Shown: positions 57,706 through 64,000 of the stretch, one piece after another
Layout of the letters: every line of letters begins with the position of its first letter
Position numbering within the stretch: position 1 is the stretch's first letter
Assembly (NCBI GenBank): GCA_039621445.1
Contig: CP154955.1
Coordinates: forward strand, 50,384,689-50,448,688
Length of the DNA: 64,000 bases
Reading direction: 5' to 3'
Source: Euglena gracilis
Lineage: Eukaryota > Euglenida > Euglenophyceae > Euglenales
Program-made: the position numbers and the translations under genes
The notes under the pieces: generated by a model
Database searches by the model: none
What the model was told of the DNA's origin: nothing
Seen by the model: the letters and a program-made list of their open reading frames with translations, nothing else

Positions 57706-58384
57706 GTAATTCCCGGGAGAGCCGGTGCCCAAAACGAGAAATCGCCCGTACTCTGTCCAATCCTGCTGCCTCTAGCTCTCACCCCTTGCAACGCTGGTGC
57801 TCAAAGTGGTTTTTGGTCGGTTTGCGAAAATGCGCAAATCGACCAAAAAAAGCATAAGTGCGAGATGCACCGCCTAACATCCAGCAATCTCAAAAACAAT
57901 TTTGCAAAACCCACCAATATGCCAAGCTGTGACTATGTCTGTGGATGTGTCGACATCCCCAGCTGCTCTGAACTTGGTTGTCAACCCATACTGGCAGGGC
58001 ATCACGCATCAGGTACCATCTTTAGTGGTACCTTTTTGTATTTGCCGTTTGTTTGTTTTTTGCAAATCAATGCCTTGTCCCATTTTCTGGTTGGCGATTA
58101 CAATGACCACCAACCACACCAAGGTGGAAACAAAAGTTGCCCACTACTGGTGACGCACTGTTCTATCCCATGGATTGGTTTGCAGTTTCCCAAATGAGCG
58201 CATCTGCGTTCATTATGGCAGTGTTCACTTGGATGATACCTTGCCAAAACGATTAGGGTTGCAAAAGGGAGGGATCAGCTTTTGGGGTACTCACACCCAT
58301 CAAATCCCACCACACAAACCCTCTCTCGAGCTTACGCCTCATCCGGCTTATATGCAACCCGCCACAGGCACCCGATGTTGTTTG

Positions 58385-58510
58385 TTCGTCTCTGAGTTGC
58401 TTGGCCAGTTTGCAGAGTTCGGCAAGGAAGCCACACCAGCGCGTAAGAGCCACCTGAGAAGCCCAGGAGCTGAGGGGGGGCCCAGCCTGTGGAGGGGGCG
58501 TTTCGACCAC
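58385..58510 (-). CDS. GC-rich candidate exon (ELCKLAKQLRDEQTT)
   Basis: The open minus frame reads ASQVALTRWCGFLAELCKL, AKQLRDEQTTSG. It lies where an HLTC-like exon of a fourth copy would be expected. It has a helical pattern but no convincing sequence match and no fixed borders. Confidence 0.2.
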
Positions 58511-59084
58511 AGGGCAACAACACGGAGACATCCGGAGGTACACAAGACGCATACACCCACACCAACACAACTGCACGCACACAGATTTATCCACATCACA
58601 CTGGCGTTTTTTAAAAAAATACTTGAGATTGAGATTCCATAAGTGGTTTTACATGATTTTTTTGGTGCTTTTATGATTTAACTTGAATTTGCGTGATGAT
58701 TTATTTGAATCCAAAATCCAGGTATGGTGAAAAAATGATAGCACAGCTTGCTGTGAAAACGGCTCCCAAGGAGGCGTGCCAGCAATCAAACCTGTACAGT
58801 CCTGAAAGCCAAAACGCCTTCCACTTCTTCATTATTACCCCCCCCCTGTCTGGTTTACCCTGCACCTATGTGATTTTGGCATTTTGGAAAACTTTGATGT
58901 ACAAAATAAACAGTAGGTCTGCCTTCACAGTTGTTATTAAACCACAATTCCAACAGGTTCATCTCACACTTCATCTCTGTTAAACTCCTGCCAAATAGAA
59001 GCAACCACACATGCGAGCCCGTACTGGGCGCGATGCAAAAACTGTCATTTAAAATGACAGTGGAACGGCATAAAAAGCAGCTTT

Positions 59085-59420
59085 CCAACATACATTATAT
59101 TTAAAAAAAAACCTTAAGAACCTTACAAAATTCGTCCAGGAAAATTTTCGATTTCGAGCAAAAAAGAAGTCGCAAAATCACGGCAAAAACAATCCAACTC
59201 TGGGGGGGGGATGATTTCTGGCATTGCTGGAACATTGTCAATCTACCCAAAAGTCAAAAGTTTTTGGGCTTCTTGATTTTCAACCAGGCATTGGTTCTAT
59301 GCCCAGATGGCTCTTTGTTGTAACATGGAAAATAGACGCCTTATAAAAAAATCCCAAAATTCTCAAATTGCTTTAAAAACCTTAAAAAAAACCCTTCAAA
59401 ATGCATTAAAAGAACTTTAA
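59085..59420 (+). repeat. Core repeat, copy 5, with CCTTAAAA borders
   Basis: The core has CTGGCATTGCTGGAACATTG, then TCAATCTACCCAAAAGTC. Borders are CCTTAAGAACCTTAC and CCTTAAAAAAAACCCTTC, resembling the 38940-39310 element. Confidence 0.6.
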
Positions 59421-59444
59421 AAAATGAAATTTTCAACAAAAATA

Positions 59445-59855
59445 ATAAACCACCGCCCCCAATTAAAAGCCCCCCCCCCACAGTTTCCCCGCCAAAAATC
59501 TAAATAACAGCCCCCCGCCCCCCCGCCAAGCCGGCCGACATGGCGTGGCCAAAATTTTTCCGAAAAATGGTGAAAAACTCCAAAAATCTCCACAAAAGTA
59601 GGTCGCCATTGGGAACAAAATTGATATCTGGTATGCTTGAAACGTGGCCTATCCACCCAAAACTCGAAAAAATGCGTCCTGCAAATATTTAAATTTGGAC
59701 CCCATTCGATGCCCGGATCGGCCGCCGGCCGAAGTCTTTTCCTTTAGAAAAAGGGTCCCCAATTAGAAGCCCCCCCCCCTCGGGTTTTCCGCAGAGTGAC
59801 CAAATAGTAGCTCTGGTGGGCTTCTAATTGGGGCGGGGGTTTAATGCCTCCTTGC
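59445..59855 (+). repeat. Word element (CCCCAATTAGAAGCCCCC) around core copy 6
   Basis: It begins AACCACCGCCCCCAATTAAA and ends GGCTTCTAATTGGGGCGGG, with one more word at 59757. The core (59590-59740) has TGGTATGCTTGAAACGTGGC, CTATCCACCCAAAACTCG and ATTCGATGCCCGGATCGGCC. It therefore combines a core like that of the neighbouring element with a completely different border word. Confidence 0.65.
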
Positions 59856-60138
59856 CAAATATAAGCAGCCAGGGGCCGGTTTTCAGAAACCCAAACACGA
59901 GCAACTGGTGGATAACGTTGGGGGGGGTACAGCACGCTAAACAATGGCAATGAGAGTTCAGGGCAAGGGTGGAGCACAAGGATGTTGGTGAAACCAGGCA
60001 TCGTCCTTCGTGTCCCAAAAATGAGCCTTGGGTGGCAGAGGATGCGCGCGGTTTTGTTTGAAAGGTGTGCAGGGTCAACCTCCAGGACATTATTTCCAGT
60101 GATCTTGAAACAAAGGAGTTATTGTCGGTGGTCTTGCC

Positions 60139-60818
60139 CAAGCACCTATAGTTGACACCCCAATTTTTGCCATTTTCGGCCATTTTCGGCCATTTTCGGC
60201 CATTTTTTCCTATAGGTGGGGGGGTAAAATTACCTTAAAATCCTTTCATACCAACAATGCATTTGATCATTCATGCAACGTGAAAGTAGTTGTGAGCAAC
60301 AAATCAACACATCCAAAGAGGTCCGTTTGAATGGGTGCTCAGGGATTAAAGAGGTCAAAAAAATTGGTTGCAATATTGTGAAAAATCTAAATGGCACAAA
60401 TCCATCACTTCAAAGAAGCCTTGATGTTAAATTTCATCTGTCATGATGAGATGATCATCCGTCTGGATGTGGCGAAATTGGAAGAAAGTGCGCTCGGCTT
60501 GAGCTCAGAGCAAAAGCACGCAAACATGTGATCAGCACACAATGTTGAAATATTGACATCAAATGCGCTCACCCAATTGCCCAATTTCTGCAGCATATAC
60601 ATCTTGTCCAGCATCTGCATCTTGTTCAGTATCTTGTTCAGTATTTGCAATGATTTTTTTCTCATTTTCGGCCATTTTCGGCCATTTTCGGCCATTTTCG
60701 GCCATTTTCGGCCATTTTCGTGACCCCCACCTATAGAGCCCAAAAATTCATTTTCGGCCATTTTCGGCCATTTTCGGCCATTTTCGGCCATTTTCGGCCA
60801 TTTTGACTATAGGTGCTT
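60139..60818. mobile_element. TIR element with CGGCCATTTT tandem ends
   Basis: The left end CAAGCACCTATAG and right end CTATAGGTGCTT are inverted. The duplicated target is GGTCTTGCC (60130-60138 and 60819-60827), 6 to 9 bp depending on where the inverted repeat is taken to start. Inside each end are tandem GGCCATTTTC units (60165-60205, 60668-60718 and 60750-60804), and two more CCTATAGGTGGGGG / CCCCCACCTATAG ends lie inward (60212 and 60724). No transposase was seen in the middle 450 bases. Confidence 0.8.
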
Positions 60819-60889
60819 GGTCTTGCCTGACTGCTGCTTTGATTGTCATGATTGCCATGTTTTTTTGTTGAAAGGGCTTACAGCCACCC

Positions 60890-60952
60890 ACCGACCCACC
60901 CACCCACCCACCCACCCACCCACCCACCCACACACACGCGCGCGCGCGCGCA
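60890..60952. repeat. (CCCA)n and (CG)n simple repeat
   Basis: About ten CACC/CCCA units, followed by ACACACGCGCGCGCGCGCGC. Confidence 0.95.
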
Positions 60953-61959
60953 GCCAGCACAATGTTGAAAGTTGAGGCCCGTACAGGCGAACAGGGTCAA
61001 AGGGCAAAGCACAGGGGTAAACGCGGCACACACTAATGTGTGGCACGGAGCTCACGGAAAGAATAGGTTGGACGGGGGGGATTGACAAGAACAGCAGCTC
61101 AGTTACCCTTCATATAATGCAAAATTAAAATTATTATGACTTCGGTGCATTCGACACCGAATCCAATTTCAAAAAAAAATGTCATCATTGCAACTGAACC
61201 CGAGTATTGTTGATAAAGATTGCTGGCTGAAGAAACACGTCCAAAAACAGGGGGCCTGAAAGAATACGGGAGGCAGGGGGTCCAGCGCGCAGAAATCTGA
61301 CAGGCAACTGGTCATTGTGTGAAATATATTGTCCAAAAGTGGGACATTTCTGTCTATGAGAAGCTCGGTTTTCACTCTGAACTTAAAAAGGGAAATGCTA
61401 GAAAGTGAGATACCAGATTTCCTGCCCCCCAAAAAAGCCAAGCGAACTGTTTGAGTGCTCTTTGATCTGATGTCCGCCGTTCTCTGACCAATGCGGGCGG
61501 GGGAGGCAGTCGGTCTACGATGGAGCAGCACCGGCATCCCAGGGAACAGTGTGCGGCCTCCCTCCCAGCGGCCGAACAGGAAAGATGGCGGAGGTGGGCA
61601 CGTATGGTTAGGCGAGAAATGTAGAAACGTTTCAGCATCAAGCATTTTTTTACCGACCCCCGTGGGGGGGGGTCACTTCCACTCTTCCAAAAACCAGTCA
61701 GTCAGCCCCACGAGGTGGGGGTTCGGACACTCCAGAATCCAAGAGAAATTGAACGTAAATGTACAGAAAAATGGTCAAATTTTGGCGGCAGACAACTTTG
61801 GTGGTTTTCAACTGACCCCCCCCCCAGGGAAGGGGTGTGGGCCAAAGACCAGTCAGTCATTCTGAAAGAAAAAAAACATTCAGTCATTCCACTCCCCTGG
61901 GAGGTCGGCGGGTGCCTGGCTGATTGTATGTTCAACGTAGCTTTCACCGCTGAGGGTTG

Positions 61960-62341
61960 ACTTACGCGCAGTGCCCTAATTCTGCGCAGTGCCATAATGA
62001 GTGCGCAGTGCCCTAATTCCGCGCAGTGCCCTAATAAATGCGCACCGCCCAAAGAAAAAATCACAGTCACATCTCAGGTAGGAAAAGGACGCACAATCCT
62101 CAGAACTGTCCTTCTCAGACCAAATATTTCTATCGTCCAAGCCCAAACTTGACACATAATCACTTGACTAATTGCTTGACATTTCAAAGAGGGGAAAAAC
62201 TGAAATTGAGTGGGTGAAAAGTAAGTAGTTTGGGCTTTGCCCTAATAAGTGCGCAGTGCCCCAATAAGTGCGCACGCCTCGGGGTCCGAAACTACGTCCC
62301 TAAAATGTGCACACTCGTGCACTTTTTAGTGGGGGTTTAAC
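61960..62341. repeat. Word element (GCGCAGTGCCCTAATAAGTG)
   Basis: The words cluster at 61968-62047 (four) and 62240-62275 (two); the end is CGTGCACTTTTTAGTGGGGG. A relative with AGTGCCCAAATAAGTG is at 41510-41730. The target duplication of hAT-like element 5 begins only a few bases to the right. Confidence 0.65.
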
Positions 62342-62351
62342 AGGTTCTTAT

Positions 62352-62626
62352 CAGGGGTTTTTTTTAAGACTGGGGGGGAGGGGGGCCCCCCACTCACCCA
62401 CCCCGTGGGGGTCCCCGGGGGGGGTCCCAGGGGACCCACAAAAAAATGGCCGAAAATCACGAAAACTGCTAAAAATAGCACTTTTCAAAAATTTTCGGCG
62501 CCTTTGGCAAAGCATATCCCACCCCCATCCGGGAGGACCCCTCTGGGGGGGGGGGGGGGCTCGGCCGGACCCACCCACCCTACCTCCCCCTCCCCCCCGG
62601 GGGTCCACGACTGAAAAAAAACCCTG
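62352..62626 (+). mobile_element. hAT-like non-autonomous element 5
   Basis: It begins CAGGGGTTTTTTTTAAGACT and ends ACGACTGAAAAAAAACCCTG. The flanks 62344-62351 and 62627-62634 are both GTTCTTAT, a perfect 8-bp target duplication. It is highly similar to element 1 across its length. Confidence 0.85.
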
Positions 62627-62769
62627 GTTCTTATATTCAAATATAAAATATATGTGGCAGAATCACTCTTAATGCCAACCTCGGGGGCAGTTAGGAGTGA
62701 TCCGGGGGGGGGGTGAAAAAGAACCACCACAACCCACAGCCACCTACGAGGCCCTACACCACCCCGGAC

Positions 62770-62880
62770 CTGGGGAGCGGGCGGGGGCCCGGCCATCCGG
62801 GGGCCGGTCCGCCACAATCTGGCGCCGCTGCGGGTCATAGCGCACGGGGTACGGGCAGCCGAGGTACTGCGCCAGCAACC
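62770..62880 (-). CDS. Probable exon, GLLAQYLGCPYPVRYDPQ
   Basis: The acceptor CCCGGCCCAG| and donor CTCCCCAG|GTCCGG give 111 nt from phase 1 to phase 1. It encodes GLLAQYLGCPYPVRYDPQR, RQIVADRPPDGRAPARSP. GC content is high and the borders are canonical. Similarity to the YPVSF exons is weak, so assignment to the array is tentative. Confidence 0.45.
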
Positions 62881-63349
62881 CTGGGCCGGGGGAAGGGCGG
62901 GACAAACAGAGGACATGGGGGGTTTCTTTGCTTAAAAAACGCTGGCCATGGCATTGCTCAGCGACCGCGGGTCAGCTGAGAGGCTGGGAAATTGGGTGTG
63001 GCTGGAAAAAGCCTGCTGGCTGACCCCCCCCCCATGAGGTACCCCGGCCGGAACTGGGTCCGAAGATATCAAACACCTCATTATTAAAAAAAAAAGTTCC
63101 AATTGTGTTGAATAAAACAAGATGTTTGTTGACAATTAGCTTTTGACCAAAAATTTGCCCTGGGTTGCCCATTTTTGACCTATTTTTGCACCTCCAAGAG
63201 CAACTTCCAAACGCCCTTCGGGCGGCTGAACAGGAAATAAACTCGTCAATGGGGAGAAAGGGTTCAGGGGTGGAAAAAGGCTGCTGGCTGGCGGGACCCC
63301 CCAGGAGGACAGGGTCCATTTCGGCTCAAGGGACACCATGACCAGGCTC

Positions 63350-63615
63350 CTTTTTAGGCCCCAGGGGGAGGCTGGTCCCCCCAAAAACCTAGCCCTCTGA
63401 AGACCATGAAAAATATTTGGGCGCCAGAGGCGGACCCTGGGGCGGACCCCTCCAGACCTCTTGACTGTGGCTGTTTGTTTGGTGCCTTTTATCCCTTCTT
63501 CTGGCCTGGCGCTGTTTTTCGTCTCTGGCCCTTTTTGTCTGCGTACACGGACGTGGTCGGAGCCTGGCGGAAACCCTCCAGACCCCCCCGAGGGTCTTCC
63601 GAGTTAAAAAGAAGC
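63350..63615. repeat. Possible diverged hAT-like ends around a type B SINE-like repeat
   Basis: CAGGCTCCTTTTTAGGCCCC at 63349 and GAGTTAAAAAGAAGCGCAG at 63600-63618 resemble the ends of element 4, but no target duplication is seen. Between them (63480-63580, minus) is a type B repeat with CAGCGCCAGGCCAGAAG. Confidence 0.4.
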
Positions 63616-63624
63616 GCAGTCGAC

Positions 63625-63800
63625 CCAGGAAAAACCCCCCAAAATGGGGATTTCTTCGCGAAAACAGGTCGACACTGCAGGAAAACAATTGATCCCTGGC
63701 ATCCTTGGACCATCGCTCATCCCCCAAAAATGTCAAAACGAAAACATTTTCCGAGTGTTTGAATTTCAGCCCTGTTCGAACCTTGACCGGTGCTCTGCTC
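63625..63800 (+). repeat. Core repeat, copy 7
   Basis: It has GATTTCTTCGCGAAAACAGG, GGCATCCTTGGACCATCGCT, AAACGAAAACATTTTCCGAG and CCTGTTCGAACC. It is closest to copy 1 at 27595. Confidence 0.65.
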
Positions 63801-64000
63801 GTCCTCGTTGGTTGGTCAGTCTTATGTGGGCCCAACCACAACCCAGATGGTTTGCGCAGGAGAAAACACGCGGTCCAAGGTATCTGGCATTGCGGGGAGA
63901 AAAAACACGGACAGATGCAGGTGCAGGTACATACAGGCACGACATTGACCTTCAGGTTCTTTGCTGACTGTCTTCCATATCTAAAACTGTTGGGGACAGC

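Larger units (their letters stand above)
55035..57850. repeat. Region of palindromic words GTGCGCAAATGCGCAC
   Basis: Palindromes occur at 55038-55062 (GATGTGCGCAAATGCACACA), 55268-55316, 55835-55856, 56005-56050 (twice) and 57811-57842 (TTTGCGAAAATGCGCAAA). The centre is AAAT/ATTT or ATCT, while the neighbouring region uses GCGCACCTGCGC. Several copies continue CACCAGCC or carry GGTCGGTTTG. Confidence 0.7.
53060..62880 (-). pseudogene. Possible fourth glycosyltransferase-like copy (fragmentary)
   Basis: Four GC-rich minus-strand blocks occur in the order expected for another paralogue: 62880-62770, about 58500-58385 (ELCKLAKQLRDEQTTSG), about 54290-54170 (WPWLLLAMAWAAAG, like RFMMLAMEFAAG of copy 1) and about 53170-53060 (PKVEWRRVRGVAHEPYRC, loosely like the HVWREP exon). 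Only the first has clean splice borders. No GWDC or VVYG exon was recognised between them. It may be a degenerate copy, or the resemblance may be partly chance. Confidence 0.3.

Noticed and set aside
61480-61610. GWDC-type exon of the fourth gene copy
   Set aside because: An open GC-rich frame is present in the expected place but no GWDC, RHLE or matching splice sites could be found in any frame.

Overview
This is eukaryotic nuclear DNA. Short GC-rich exons with GT..AG borders and consistent reading phase sit in kilobase introns packed with transposons, microsatellites and long poly-G/poly-C runs. No operon, tRNA, rRNA, CRISPR array or long intact bacterial-type gene is visible. Algal-type exon GC content, TTAGGG/TTTAGGG-like interstitial repeats and the protein family suggest a large-genome unicellular alga or related protist, but nothing in the window names the species.

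Genes: all recognisable coding sequence is on the minus strand and forms a tandem array of diverged paralogues of one multi-exon gene. Copy 1 runs from about 18.1 kb down past the left edge (last exon seen at 1046-1180). Copy 2 runs from about 36.0 kb to a stop codon at 21774-21776. Copy 3 runs from 50.5 kb to about 37.9 kb or a little lower. A weaker fourth copy may occupy about 53-62.9 kb. Homologous exons occur in the same order with the same intron phases: a WW exon, a YPVSF exon, a GWDCLRHLEI exon, a FHHPKECL exon, an HLTC exon, a SLVRFMM exon, an LFLD/HVWREP pair, a YGNG..YYKLVVYG exon, a VVGEDEP exon and a C-terminal exon ending QFVRQLAHV-stop. The motif order resembles exostosin/glycosyltransferase-like proteins known from algae and giant viruses of protists, so carbohydrate transfer is the likely but unproven role. 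Copy 2 lacks the GWDC motif, has two exons merged, and has an in-frame stop just before one motif, so it may be decaying or altered in function.

Repeats: (1) five hAT-like non-autonomous transposons with CAGG-type ends and 8-bp target duplications; (2) a LINE-type fragment encoding a CCCH zinc-finger protein, nested in one of these hATs with a 14-bp target duplication, plus SINE-like repeats that share its 3-prime tail; (3) many elements made of one short word repeated locally in direct and inverted form beside G or C runs, each region with its own word; (4) a core of roughly 150 bp shared by elements whose outer words differ; (5) inverted pairs, minisatellites and microsatellites. Apart from the exons, most of the sequence is intron or spacer. 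The most unusual signals are the region-specific palindromic vocabularies, the shared core with exchanged borders, and the GTGTG/GTATG-type 5-prime splice sites.
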